Shown here: positions 15,321 to 25,390 of the stretch, piece by piece | How the letters are laid out: each line of letters starts with the position of its first letter | Position numbering within the stretch: the stretch's first letter is position 1 | NCBI GenBank assembly: GCA_000702245.1 | Contig: JNKY01000013.1 | Coordinates: 186,001-250,000, forward strand | Length of the DNA: 64,000 nt | Source: Lachnospiraceae bacterium C6A11 | GTDB taxonomy: Bacteria; Bacillota; Clostridia; Lachnospirales; Lachnospiraceae | Direction: 5' to 3' | The notes under the pieces: generated by a model | Seen by the model: the letters and a program-made list of their open reading frames with translations, nothing else | Database searches by the model: none | Told to the model about the DNA's origin: nothing | Translations under genes and position numbers: made by a program

Positions 15321-15467
15321 GCTTGCAATATAAGCAAAAATCAACGATAATATAGGGTAGCGTATTTTATCCAAATATCACTTTGGGAAAACTTACAGAC
15401 TAAATAGAATTATCGTCCGGAGGTTCGTTCGGAAAACTATAAATAGCAGTTCAGAAGGGAGAGATAT

Positions 15468-17471
15468 ATGAAAGTAGACAGACTGTTGTTCGGAGCAGCA
15501 TATTATGACGAATACATGCCTTTCGATCGTATAGAAAAAGATATGGAAATGATGGTTCAGGCAGGGATAAATACTATCCGTATCGCCGAATCAACCTGGA
15601 GCACCTGGGAACCTGAGGAAGGCCGTTTCGACTTCACTCATCTCGACAGGATGCTATCGACTGCCGCTCAGTACGGTATCTCCGTGATCGTCGGCACTCC
15701 GACCTACGCCATCCCTTCATGGCTTGCTAAGAAGTCCGAGGATGTTCTCGCACTTACACACAGTGGCCAGAACACCTACGGCCCACGTCAGAATATGGAC
15801 CTCACCTCTCCTATTTACAGGCAGTACGCTGAGCGTATGATCAGAAAGCTTATGGAGAAGGTTGCGGACCACCCTTCTGTCATCGGCTACCAGATAGACA
15901 ATGAGACTCACCCTTACGACACCTGCGGCCCGCGTGCACAGGCTATGTTTGTTGAGTATTTAAAGGAGAAATTCCCTGATATAAATGAGTTCAACCATGA
16001 GTTTGGCCTTGATTACTGGTCAAACCGCGTCGATGACTGGGATAACTTCCCTGACATCCGCCAGACCATCAATGCCAGCCTCGGAGCCGAGTACTGCGCC
16101 TTCCAGCGTAAGATCGTAACCGATTTCTTCAATTGGCAGATCGGTATAGTTTCCGAATACAAGCGTCCGGATCAGTTCATCACTCACAACTTCGACTTTG
16201 AGTGGCACGACTATTCCTACGGAATGCATCTGGAGGTTGACCAACGCGAGGCCGCTGAAAATATGACTGTTGCCGGCTGCGATATCTATCATCCTTCGCA
16301 GTCCGACCTCACCGGCTATGAGATAACTGCCTGCGGAAATATCATCCGTTCTCTGAAGGACGACAACTACCTCATCCTCGAAACTGAGGCACAGGGCAAC
16401 CAGGCATGGCTTCCTTATCCGGGACAGCTCAGGCTCCAAGCCTACAGCCATATAGGAAACGGTGCGAATTCCGTGATGTACTGGCATTGGCACAGCATCC
16501 ACAATGCAATCGAAAGCTATTGGAAGGGCATCCTTTCCCACGACTTCTCCGAGAACGAAAGCTACCGTGAGATATCACGCATCGGTAACGAGTTCAAGGT
16601 GATCGGCAGCAACATCATGAACCTGAAGAAGGCCAACCGTATCGCCATCGTGCTCGATAACCGCTCGCTCACAGGTCTCAGCTATTTCCCGACGGAAACC
16701 AACGGCAAGTCAAGCTACAACGCTGTATTTCGTGCATTTTCCGATGCACTCAGCGATATGAATATAGAATACGATGTCATCCCGGCCGACCGAAAGGCTC
16801 TCAGCCGCTACGATATCGTCATCATCCCGGCTCTCTACAGTGCGAAGGAAGCCTTCCTTCTCGGTGTAAATAAATACGTTCAGGACGGCGGAAACGTTAT
16901 CGTTTCCTTCAAGAGCGCTTTCGCCGACAACTACCTGAAGATCCACAGCGATCCACAGCCGCACATCATCAAGGAGTGCCTCGGCGTTCACTACGATCAG
17001 TTCACTTATCCGAAGGGCGTTCCGGGCTGCAGTGAATGGATGGAGCTTGTTACCTGCGACACCGCTGAGGAAATACTGCACTACGACCACAAATACTGGG
17101 GTCGTTACAGCGCCGCAACCCTCAACTCCTACGGAAACGGACACGCGATGTATATCGCTACCCTTCCTGACAAGAGGATCATCGTCGAGCTTATACGTAT
17201 GCTCATGAATAAGACCGAGTTCTACGAACCTGACAAGCTTCCTTTCGAGAGGCATAAGAATGTCACCGTAAAGCAGGGAATAAATGATGCAGGCAACCAC
17301 GTGCTCTTCTTCCTTAACTACAGTGACGAAGAGGTTGTGATAAATAATATTTCCGGTGACGCCGTTCTCCTTACAGGCGCAGCCTACGAAGACAGCGCCG
17401 GAATGTCAATAAATCTTGGCGACACCTTCCGTCTCCTTCCTTGGGATGCGGTAGTGCTTGAATATTTTTAA
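15468..17471 (+). CDS. Beta-galactosidase (GH42)
   Basis: A 667-residue family 42 beta-galactosidase: N-terminal (beta/alpha)8 barrel opening with FGAAYYDEYMPFDRIEKD, the acid/base Glu in GYQIDNETHP (E146) and the nucleophile Glu in LILETEAQGNQAW (about 305), then the glutamine-amidotransferase-like trimerisation domain and a small C-terminal beta domain. No signal peptide, so it acts in the cytoplasm and releases galactose from beta-galactosides. The length is normal for the family. It is divergent from the GH53 operon and shares its operators. GH42 enzymes near GH53 usually process galactan oligosaccharides and not lactose. Confidence 0.92.
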   Translation: MKVDRLLFGAAYYDEYMPFDRIEKDMEMMVQAGINTIRIAESTWSTWEPEEGRFDFTHLDRMLSTAAQYGISVIVGTPTYAIPSWLAKKSEDVLALTHSGQNTYGPRQNMDLTSPIYRQYAERMIRKLMEKVADHPSVIGYQIDNETHPYDTCGPRAQAMFVEYLKEKFPDINEFNHEFGLDYWSNRVDDWDNFPDIRQTINASLGAEYCAFQRKIVTDFFNWQIGIVSEYKRPDQFITHNFDFEWHDYSYGMHLEVDQREAAENMTVAGCDIYHPSQSDLTGYEITACGNIIRSLKDDNYLILETEAQGNQAWLPYPGQLRLQAYSHIGNGANSVMYWHWHSIHNAIESYWKGILSHDFSENESYREISRIGNEFKVIGSNIMNLKKANRIAIVLDNRSLTGLSYFPTETNGKSSYNAVFRAFSDALSDMNIEYDVIPADRKALSRYDIVIIPALYSAKEAFLLGVNKYVQDGGNVIVSFKSAFADNYLKIHSDPQPHIIKECLGVHYDQFTYPKGVPGCSEWMELVTCDTAEEILHYDHKYWGRYSAATLNSYGNGHAMYIATLPDKRIIVELIRMLMNKTEFYEPDKLPFERHKNVTVKQGINDAGNHVLFFLNYSDEEVVINNISGDAVLLTGAAYEDSAGMSINLGDTFRLLPWDAVVLEYF

Positions 17472-17556
17472 TATTTCACCATAAAAATAGTTTCTGTGTC
17501 CGTATACATATTAAAGCGGTCGACAAATAAGCCGCACCATCGGGGAGGAAATATAT

Positions 17557-18156
17557 ATGACACAGGGAAATACAAATAATTATTCAAATAATGGTTATGT
17601 TCCACAGGGCAACCCACAGGCGAATCCATACATGCCTCAGATGAACAGCTTCGTTCAGCAGGCAGCACCCGTGCAGGAGAAGAAAGGCAGAAGCAAGGTT
17701 TTCGTAGCAGCCATGATCGTATCGATCGTCGCCCTCGTAGCCGTAATGACTGTATTTGCCATTCATTTCGTTAACAAGAATGTGAAGAAGGGCAAAGATA
17801 AGAAGAAACATGTTTACACGGTCGAAGATGTTAAGGAACTGTATGGATATGACGAGGTTTACACCAGGGAATACGATAGCGAGGGTATAACCTACACCAT
17901 GTGCTATCCGGAGAATACCGGCAGTTCACGAGCAATAGAATATCACCTGATCTATATATTTGATTCCGTTGATGATGCAAGTCAGTATTTTGAGAGCATG
18001 CGTACCAGTTACTTCAGAAATATCACCGGTGAAGGCGTAAACTATGTAGAGGGTTGGATCTCCGGAATCTGCGATGCAGATGAGAAGGACCGTGCAGAGC
18101 TTAAAGACAACCTGATCGTGATCGACGAACTTGAATTCATCGGATATGATTTCTAA
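17557..18156 (+). CDS. Uncharacterised single-pass membrane protein
   Basis: A 199-residue protein: Asn/Gln/Pro-rich cytoplasmic N-terminus (about 1-40), a basic patch KKGRSK, one membrane helix (about 47-70), a Lys-rich stretch and an extracytoplasmic domain of about 120 residues with two Cys (MCYPE and GICDADE) that could form a disulphide. A good GGGAGG site precedes the ATG. It lies 85 bp after the GH42 gene on the same strand and before a strong terminator, so the two may be co-transcribed. No family was recognised. Confidence 0.65.
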   Translation: MTQGNTNNYSNNGYVPQGNPQANPYMPQMNSFVQQAAPVQEKKGRSKVFVAAMIVSIVALVAVMTVFAIHFVNKNVKKGKDKKKHVYTVEDVKELYGYDEVYTREYDSEGITYTMCYPENTGSSRAIEYHLIYIFDSVDDASQYFESMRTSYFRNITGEGVNYVEGWISGICDADEKDRAELKDNLIVIDELEFIGYDF

Positions 18157-18217
18157 AAAAAGCAAAAAAGATCACTCCCCCGCGTGATCTTAAAACATAC
18201 TATAGCCAACGAACAAC

Positions 18218-18255
18218 TCAGCCGGCAGGTTTCCCTGCCGGCTGAACTCTTTTTT
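18218..18255 (+). terminator. Strong terminator after the membrane-protein gene
   Basis: A 12-bp perfect stem (18218-18229 and 18234-18245), 4-nt loop, then AACTCTTTTTT. A weaker hairpin (AAGATCAC ... GTGATCTT, near 18168-18191) precedes it. Confidence 0.85.
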
Positions 18256-18324
18256 ACTCTATTCTATTCGACTCAGCTGCACCGAAGCCATTATCGGTAC
18301 CGGTCAGTTCTCATCAGCAAGCTA

Positions 18325-19959
18325 TTACTCCCCGTCCTCGTTCTTCTCGATCGCAGGCATTAATCCCGGGATATTTTTATATCTTACGATCTTCATGCTG
18401 GCGTTCTTGATGAACTCCTCGTTACGGAGCTTAACTCTTGTGATCTGCTTATAGATAGGTCTTCCCTTATTTACCTTACTCTTCAGCTTCTCGAAATAAT
18501 CCTTATCGTCGCGATGATTCTCATCAGGATAGATCTCCGCAACGATCTTGCCGTTCTCATCATATACGAGAACCTCTTCAACCGCTGAGTCACGTGCAAG
18601 ATCCTGTTCAAGCTCCTCAGGAGAGATATTTTCACCGTTGCTAAGAATGATAAGATTCTTCTTTCTTCCTGTCAGGAAGATAAAGTTGTCCTCATCAACA
18701 TAGCCAAGGTCACCTGTATGGTACCAGCCATCGATCAGTGCATCATCGGTTGCCTCAGGGTTCTTATAATAGCCCTTCATAACAAGGTCGCCCTTAAATG
18801 CAACCTCGCCCTCCTCCGTGATCTTAACCTCGATACCCGGAACAAGATGTCCAACACTGCCGTCCTTATGATGATAAAGTCTGTTAACAGAGGTACAAGG
18901 CGAACACTCGGTTGCACCGTAACCGTTCAGTATTTCGATACCCCAGGTACGGAATTCTCTTACGTACATCGGATCAAGTGCAGCACCGCCGCAGATGATA
19001 GTCTCGAGATTTCCACCAAATACCTTCTTGATAGGTCCGTAGATCTTGCTTCTCAGGTCGAGCTTGGCCTTCCTCAGGATATCCGTAGACTTCATGAGTC
19101 TCTTAAATACCTTGGTCTTGCCCTTCTTCTCGATCTCAAGCCAGATCTGTTTATGGAAGTATTCAACAAACATCGGAACGAGGAACATGGTCTGTGGTCC
19201 AAACTCTTCCATATTCTTCTTAACATGCTTCAGACTCTTATTGATAAATATAGGCTTGCCGTAGTTCATGACCATAAGGATACCAACCACGAGTCCAAAG
19301 GCATGATGGAAAGGAAGCACCGCAAGTGTGCCGCCCTGTGGCTCGAAGAGCATACTTGTATGAACTATCTCAAATGCAATATTTTTATTTGTCAGCTCAA
19401 CGCCCTTACTGACTCCGGAGGTTCCGGATGTGAAGAGAATAGTCGCTGTCTTCTCTGGATCTATCTCGTATTTTGCAAACTCGCACTTACCGTCCTTCAG
19501 AAGCCTTCTGCCTTCCTTCAGGATCTCATCGAACTCCTTCAGGTTGTAAACCTTTCTGGTGGCCTTCTTCTTGACCTTCTCATAATAAGTATCCGACACA
19601 AATACAACATCCGTATCAGCCATCTTCGCAAGCGCAACTATCTCCTCGTCAGGAAGGCTCTTGTCGATGGCAACAGCTGTATTTCCACCATTAACTGCTG
19701 CAAAATAAGCGATCAACCACTCATACGAGTTCTCACCGATGATAGCAACATGCTTATCCCTGATCTTCTTATGGTACATCCACTCACCGAAAGCGTTTAC
19801 GTCGTCATGCAGATCGCCGTAGGTCTTACGCATCTCGCCCGACTCGCAAGGATAGATGAATGCCGTCGCATCCGGCATGAGCATAGCCTTCTGCTGAAGC
19901 ATATCCTTGAGATCACTTATATGAGGGACATCCTCGTAAGGGTACTCCTTGTTTCTCAT
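18325..19959 (-). CDS. Acyl-CoA synthetase / AMP-forming ligase
   Basis: A 544-residue adenylate-forming enzyme. Key motifs: the P-loop TATILFTSGTSGVSKGVELT, NGYGATECSP, the YxTGDLG motif (GWYHTGDLGYVDEDNF) with LTGRKKNLIILSNGENISPEELE, and a C-terminal catalytic Lys segment (IKNASMKIVRYK). It activates a carboxylic acid, most likely a medium- or long-chain fatty acid, with ATP and transfers it to CoA or a carrier. The ATG at 19959 is 7 nt after GGAG and preferred over an upstream TTG. Substrate cannot be told; no partner gene is adjacent. It precedes nothing else on its strand before 18325. Confidence 0.85.
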   Translation of the reverse strand: MRNKEYPYEDVPHISDLKDMLQQKAMLMPDATAFIYPCESGEMRKTYGDLHDDVNAFGEWMYHKKIRDKHVAIIGENSYEWLIAYFAAVNGGNTAVAIDKSLPDEEIVALAKMADTDVVFVSDTYYEKVKKKATRKVYNLKEFDEILKEGRRLLKDGKCEFAKYEIDPEKTATILFTSGTSGVSKGVELTNKNIAFEIVHTSMLFEPQGGTLAVLPFHHAFGLVVGILMVMNYGKPIFINKSLKHVKKNMEEFGPQTMFLVPMFVEYFHKQIWLEIEKKGKTKVFKRLMKSTDILRKAKLDLRSKIYGPIKKVFGGNLETIICGGAALDPMYVREFRTWGIEILNGYGATECSPCTSVNRLYHHKDGSVGHLVPGIEVKITEEGEVAFKGDLVMKGYYKNPEATDDALIDGWYHTGDLGYVDEDNFIFLTGRKKNLIILSNGENISPEELEQDLARDSAVEEVLVYDENGKIVAEIYPDENHRDDKDYFEKLKSKVNKGRPIYKQITRVKLRNEEFIKNASMKIVRYKNIPGLMPAIEKNEDGE

Positions 19960-20097
19960 TCCCAATCTCCTTTAACAATACTTTTATTTATTTTAACCTT
20001 ATTACATTCTATTACATCATCGCCAACGATCATCATTATCCATGATCATCACCGGCACATTTTTCATCTTATCACAGTCTCATTCTATTGCAAACAA

Positions 20098-21696
20098 TTA
20101 ATTCTGCTCAGTTTTCTTCTTTCTGCGTCCAAACTTTCTCTTAGCCATATCAAGGACCATCTTAAGTTCCTGCATCTTAAGGAAATATGCCGCAACAAAA
20201 TACGATACCACACCGATCACAAAGAGAACTCCCAGCTGAATAATATGATAGATCTTTCCATCGGTCTGCATGAAGCTTTCCATACCATATCTGAGCGGAA
20301 CTATTACCACACACATGATTCCCGCTGCAATTACACTCTTTATCGCCGAGATGATCATCTCTTTTCCTCTGATAGTACCCATCTTCCTTCTGAGGAAAGT
20401 GAACAGAAGTCCCATACTGAAGAAGCCCGCTGTTGCGTATGCAAGTGCAAGTCCCTTCGCACCCCAGAAATTAACAAATATCATACTGAGAACGATATTC
20501 AGAGTAAGTATCGTTATATTTATACGGACAGGAGTTTTTGTATCCTCAGCCGAATAGAAGCCTCTTGAAAGTATAAGTCTGCAGCAGTAACCAAGTATTC
20601 CCAGTGAATAGAACATAAGAAGTGATGATACCAGCTCAAGGTTTTCGTTGGTAAAGTTACCCTGATAGTACATCGCTCTGACGAGAGGTACTCTGAGTGC
20701 GATAAGTCCTGCACTTATCGGTATCGCAAGGAAGAAGGTCGCCCTCATACTGACTGACAGATCCTTTTTGTAATCATCTATCTGGCCCTTGGCAAAATGC
20801 TCTGCCATGGTCGGGAAAATAGCAACAGCTATCGAACCTCCGAAGAGATTTATCGGAAGCTCCATTATGGTCTGTGCATTTGACATAGCTGCGATAGTAC
20901 TGTCCTCAAGACCTGATGCAAAATACTGGTTTACAAGCAGGTTCAGCTGTGTAACCGAAATACCCAGCAGCATCGGCCAGAACAGTTTGAAGAATTTATG
21001 GACGCCGTCGTGCTTCATATCGATGATCGGATAGTATTTGAAGCCCTCACGCCTAATAGGTCTCACATGCGCAAGCAGGTTGAACACGGCCCCGCATACA
21101 ACGCTTATTGAGAAGCCTGCGATACCAAGATCGAAAACCTGCGAAAACAGGAGACCAAAAACAATTATTGAAAGATTGTAAAGAACTCCTCCGACTGATG
21201 ACGGAACGAAATTCTTATAGGACATACAGATGCCCATGGCAACGCCTGTCAGACACATGAAAAAGCACTGGCAGAACATGATCCTGGTAAGTCTGACTGT
21301 CAGATCAAACTTCTCTCCGGCGAATCTTGTGGTCAGCTCTATAAGCTGTGGAGTAAATATCTCACCTATAAGGCAGAAAACTGTTGCGAAAACAAGCACG
21401 AGATTAAGCACCGTACTGGCCATCTTATAACCTTTTTCTTCCTCTCCTGTTGTGATATATACACCAAATACAGGTATAAATGCTGAACTGAGAGCACCTC
21501 CAACCAGTATCATATAGAGAAAATCCGGTATACGGAAAGCTGCATAATAGCTATCCAGCTCAACGCCCATTCCGAATATCGTCGTCATTATGATGTTTCT
21601 TACGAATCCCAGGAGGCTCGCCACCAGGCTGAGCGCTGCCATTATGGATGTCGCAGCAAACAAACTCTGACCATGCTTTTTCTTAGCTTCTGACAT
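20098..21696 (-). CDS. murJ: Lipid II flippase MurJ / MviN-family membrane protein
   Basis: A 532-residue integral membrane protein with about 14 helices, typical of the MOP-superfamily MviN/MurJ group. It begins with the diagnostic region (LVASLLGFVRNIIMTTIFGMGVELDSYYAAFRIPDF), and contains INLFGGSIAVAIFPTMAEHFAKG and YCCRLILSRGFYSAEDTKTPV. MurJ flips lipid II to the outer face for peptidoglycan synthesis. The C-terminus ends in a basic tail (RKFGRRKKKTEQ). The start ATG lies after AAGAAGG. Clostridia often have several paralogs, some in polysaccharide loci, so the exact substrate is slightly uncertain. Confidence 0.88.
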   Translation of the reverse strand: MSEAKKKHGQSLFAATSIMAALSLVASLLGFVRNIIMTTIFGMGVELDSYYAAFRIPDFLYMILVGGALSSAFIPVFGVYITTGEEEKGYKMASTVLNLVLVFATVFCLIGEIFTPQLIELTTRFAGEKFDLTVRLTRIMFCQCFFMCLTGVAMGICMSYKNFVPSSVGGVLYNLSIIVFGLLFSQVFDLGIAGFSISVVCGAVFNLLAHVRPIRREGFKYYPIIDMKHDGVHKFFKLFWPMLLGISVTQLNLLVNQYFASGLEDSTIAAMSNAQTIMELPINLFGGSIAVAIFPTMAEHFAKGQIDDYKKDLSVSMRATFFLAIPISAGLIALRVPLVRAMYYQGNFTNENLELVSSLLMFYSLGILGYCCRLILSRGFYSAEDTKTPVRINITILTLNIVLSMIFVNFWGAKGLALAYATAGFFSMGLLFTFLRRKMGTIRGKEMIISAIKSVIAAGIMCVVIVPLRYGMESFMQTDGKIYHIIQLGVLFVIGVVSYFVAAYFLKMQELKMVLDMAKRKFGRRKKKTEQN

Positions 21697-21793
21697 TGTT
21701 GTTAACCTTCTTTACAGTATACGGGTATTTTCGGCTGCTATATCGTCTGCCGGGTCGACCGACAGACATAACAACCAACAGTTATAGTTTATA

Positions 21794-24700
21794 CTACATA
21801 ACACTTGTCATCGCAAGCCCGTATATATTTTCGTCCGTAATTCCTTCATCGGAACGGAGCAGTGCGACAGACTTGATCCTAATGGTCACGTCATTATCTG
21901 CCACATTAGTTATGCTATTAAGTCTGTTCTTCAGTCTGTCTGCAAGAGCATTCAGGCTTTCCTTATCCTCAGCATAAGTGAGCAGTGAAAATACTGCATC
22001 CCTCGTTCTTGCAACTACGCAGGACTGACCGACCTCTGCAGCAATTTCTTCTCCAAGTCTCTTCAGGACCTTATCACCAAAGATTGCACCATAGGTTTCT
22101 GTGATCCTTGAATGCCTGCTGCTGTTTAAGAGTATCATTCCGTAATTCCTGCCCTTTTCATTGTACCCCAGGGCATAATCCATCAGAAAATCAGCAAATG
22201 CATGGGCATTCATGAGACCTGTAACATTATCTATCTTCGCAAAACCGGTGGAACCGCCGACACGTGCCATTTCCTCATCACTGTCTATAAAATACCCAAA
22301 CAGTCCAACTATCTCACCGTTATCATAGATAGGCATCTTATTGGTGATTATATTATGCATCACGCCCTTAACGATACACTGTCCTTTGGCATTCTTGACT
22401 CTCACACCCTTATAGATAACCTCTTCCTCATGACTCTTGAATCTGTCATCTTCTATATGCCAGCGCATATCCTCATCAGTCTTGTCGATGATATCCTCCA
22501 CAGACCTGAGACCGAAGAAATCAATAAAGGACTGGCTTGCGCCCTTGAAGCGTCTGTTCTTATCCTTCCAGAACATCTTGATACTGGTATTCCAGACAAG
22601 ATTGTTCCAAAGCATGGCGTATTGTATCTCCTTTTCCGACAGTTCCGAATCAGCAGCGGCTGTATGAATATTATCAAGCGGAATATTACATGCATCCGAT
22701 ACGAAAGGCTTAACGCAGAACAGGAATTCCTTACCTTCTGTTCCGGCAACCTCGAGTATCAGTATCTCCTTCCATGCATAGCTGCCATCAGCCTGCAGTA
22801 TCCTGAAGGACTGTGCAATATAACCTTTTTCACTTTTTCTGACTCTGTCTGAAAGGGTATCAAGTTTAATAAAGTCCCTGTTTCTTGTCTTTTCAGACGG
22901 AAATACGTATTTCTCTATAAATCTATCTATGCTTTCGCTCAACGTCTGATTTTGTGTTTCCTTAACACCGGCATAATGAACACCACCGATAAGCGGAAAT
23001 ACGTCATTTTTTTCAAGATCCAGAACAGCTACATTCTCGAAAAGAGTATTCAGTTCTCTTATCCTCTTATCAAGCCTGTCGGACTCAACAATCTTTATGT
23101 CCTTGGACAGATTGATAAGCGAGCATTTTAATATATAGTGCCCGTCGAATTCTGCAAGCAGCTCCGCATTAAGGCTCAGATAATTGCCGTTACCTGTATA
23201 GAAAAAGCTCTGAGGTTTACCCGATGACTCTACGAGATTAGCGAACTCACGATATTTTGCCCCAAGCGGCGATCCCGAATGATACAGTCTTTTGTCGATT
23301 TCCTGAAGCTCCAGCTCCTCATCAAATATCTGCTCTCTGTATTTTTTATTCATGAAAAGGGTTCTGAAGTTCTTGCCATCATCCTCGATTATCTCCAGCG
23401 GATTGTCCGTACTTCTGACATTCTTGCTGGCAGCCTCATAGAAGCTTCTCCACCTTCTCTTCTCTATCTCAACGCCATTCTCAAGAAGATGTCCAAACAT
23501 AACATCTATCTCTTCCGGTCTTCCGTAATAATAGCCCTGCAGCTTACCACAGCCTATCTCGCGGAGGAACTCGATCTGTTCCTCGGTCTCAACACCCTCG
23601 GCAAGAGTCGCTATACCTATGTTCTTCGCCATAGATACGGTCGAACGCATGATATCTTTAGCCTTCTCGGTAAAAGGAGTGAGGAAACGCATATCAAACT
23701 TAAGCATATCAAACTGATAATCCTTAAGCAGTGTAAGAGATGAATAACCGCTTCCGAAATCATCCATCCATATTTCATAGCCAGCATTACGGAAGTCCTC
23801 TATCACTCTTCTCATGAGTTCCTCATCAGAAGCGATCATACTTTCCGTTATCTCGATATGTATATAATCACGCGGGATATCATTCCTCTCAACGGCATCT
23901 TCAACGACCTCCAGCATGTTGCACATTACGAAGTCTATCCTTGAGAAGTTGATGGAAACCGGCACTATCGGCTTACCTGCCTGAATCCTTTCATGTATGG
24001 TCCTGCAGACCTTTTCAACCACATAGCAGTCGATCTTCTGTATCTGTCTGTCCTTCTCAAGTACGCCCACGAAACGGTCAGGAAGAAGGAAACCAAGCTC
24101 AGGATCATCCCATCTTACAAGAGATTCCATACCGCAGAGCTCGCCCGTAAGCGTTCTTACAACCGGCTGGAAATAAACCTTGATCCACTCATTTGCTATC
24201 GCGTCATCAACCATCTTGATAACATGATCAGAGGTATTTACACGTTCTGCTATACTTTCGGAATATTCGATGATATCAAGCTTGTTATCATGCTTGATGT
24301 AATCACAGGCAAACTTAGACAGCGAAAGGGCTGATTCCACATCGAAATATCTGTTCGGGATAAATCTGTATATACCGAACTTTCCGATAATATTGCTCTT
24401 GCCGCCGTAAGCCTCCTTAACAGCCCTTGACGCAGCCTCCACAGCTTCAAGAGCTCCATGGTATTTGGTAAATATAGCAAAGTGGTCGTCGGAAAGTCTT
24501 GAAAGGATAGCATCAGGGAAGCACCTTCTCAGTATATCCGAAACTGTCTTCAGACAGCCGTCGCCTGCAGCTATACCCTTATTGATATTCAGGAATTTGA
24601 AATTCACAAGGTTCAGGTAGACGATCACATATTCGCTCGAATCTATATCGCAGAGCTGCCTGTTCAGCCCCGCAACCTTTTTCTGGAACTTTGGCTTTCT

Positions 24701-25129
24701 GTAGAGTCCGGTGATGATATCATAATCCGAGCCCATATTATCAAGCCTGTGAATAAATACATATGCATAGTAAATATCGCCCAGCTTCTCATCATGAACA
24801 AGCGTCATATGATTAACTATACGGCGTATATTCCCCTTTTTTGTCCTTATATTATAAAATACGTAACCTGATGAACTCTCCGGATCCTTCACCTGATTGC
24901 CTATCTCATTTAAGACAGCCGTAAGCTCGGTATCATTTACCATACCGTCAAAGCTTCCTCCGGTAAAAGCCAGAAAATCATCATAATCATCGCATTCAAA
25001 AAGCTTTATTAAATAGTCATTTGCATAATAAAACTTATGTCCGGCATCAGCAGAATATATCATTGCTCCACCTGACATTTTGTCCGTAAATGCCCCAAAC
25101 GGATTCATCCCATCTCGTATATCGGCCAT
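21794..25129 (-). CDS. PAS-GGDEF-EAL-PAS-GGDEF multidomain cyclic di-GMP protein
   Basis: About 1111 residues, with no membrane helix. In order: PAS-like sensor (about 20-130); a degenerate GGDEF domain (SDDHF at about 216-220); an EAL domain with the first motif as ESLVRW (about 338), SINFSR, IEITES, DDFGSGYSSL (about 459), LKFDMRF, AEGVET and QGYYYGRP; then two further PAS-like regions (the last with MFWKDKNRRFKGAS) and a second degenerate GGDEF (TRDAVF in place of GGDEF). The EAL metal and catalytic residues look intact, so the predicted activity is cyclic di-GMP hydrolysis, with the GGDEF modules regulatory. ATG at 25129 is preferred to GTG at 25138 because GGGGGTG is the ribosome site. 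Confidence 0.85.
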   Translation of the reverse strand: MADIRDGMNPFGAFTDKMSGGAMIYSADAGHKFYYANDYLIKLFECDDYDDFLAFTGGSFDGMVNDTELTAVLNEIGNQVKDPESSSGYVFYNIRTKKGNIRRIVNHMTLVHDEKLGDIYYAYVFIHRLDNMGSDYDIITGLYRKPKFQKKVAGLNRQLCDIDSSEYVIVYLNLVNFKFLNINKGIAAGDGCLKTVSDILRRCFPDAILSRLSDDHFAIFTKYHGALEAVEAASRAVKEAYGGKSNIIGKFGIYRFIPNRYFDVESALSLSKFACDYIKHDNKLDIIEYSESIAERVNTSDHVIKMVDDAIANEWIKVYFQPVVRTLTGELCGMESLVRWDDPELGFLLPDRFVGVLEKDRQIQKIDCYVVEKVCRTIHERIQAGKPIVPVSINFSRIDFVMCNMLEVVEDAVERNDIPRDYIHIEITESMIASDEELMRRVIEDFRNAGYEIWMDDFGSGYSSLTLLKDYQFDMLKFDMRFLTPFTEKAKDIMRSTVSMAKNIGIATLAEGVETEEQIEFLREIGCGKLQGYYYGRPEEIDVMFGHLLENGVEIEKRRWRSFYEAASKNVRSTDNPLEIIEDDGKNFRTLFMNKKYREQIFDEELELQEIDKRLYHSGSPLGAKYREFANLVESSGKPQSFFYTGNGNYLSLNAELLAEFDGHYILKCSLINLSKDIKIVESDRLDKRIRELNTLFENVAVLDLEKNDVFPLIGGVHYAGVKETQNQTLSESIDRFIEKYVFPSEKTRNRDFIKLDTLSDRVRKSEKGYIAQSFRILQADGSYAWKEILILEVAGTEGKEFLFCVKPFVSDACNIPLDNIHTAAADSELSEKEIQYAMLWNNLVWNTSIKMFWKDKNRRFKGASQSFIDFFGLRSVEDIIDKTDEDMRWHIEDDRFKSHEEEVIYKGVRVKNAKGQCIVKGVMHNIITNKMPIYDNGEIVGLFGYFIDSDEEMARVGGSTGFAKIDNVTGLMNAHAFADFLMDYALGYNEKGRNYGMILLNSSRHSRITETYGAIFGDKVLKRLGEEIAAEVGQSCVVARTRDAVFSLLTYAEDKESLNALADRLKNRLNSITNVADNDVTIRIKSVALLRSDEGITDENIYGLAMTSVM

Positions 25130-25390
25130 AAGTAACACCCCCGATTCAGATCACAACAAAACCACTCTCACAGCCCCTTTTAACCACCCTGAGGCAGTTT
25201 CCTCAAACTGTCTCCGACCGCACCCCATCGCGGCTTAAAATGGTTATAGATAGGCTATATTATTATAACATAAAATAACAGGCATAATCAACACGAAACC
25301 CTTTAAGATTCACACTTTGACCATGCCTGTCATTACTTTTTCCGGGGATGCTTTTATCATCCTCTTTTTATTCGATTGTCCGGAGCCTTT

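Larger units (their letters stand above)
15070..15467. other. Divergent control region of the galactan locus
   Basis: A 398-bp region with no gene. It contains a minus promoter with operator (15132-15161), a 17-bp palindrome (15217-15233) and a plus promoter with operator (15292-15320). The GH42 5' leader is about 160 nt. Confidence 0.85.

Noticed and set aside
18718-20568. Long plus-strand open frame of 616 codons
   Set aside because: It lies antisense to the acyl-CoA synthetase and murJ, both with clear motifs. Its translation has no recognisable domain and no ribosome site; it is a codon-bias shadow.
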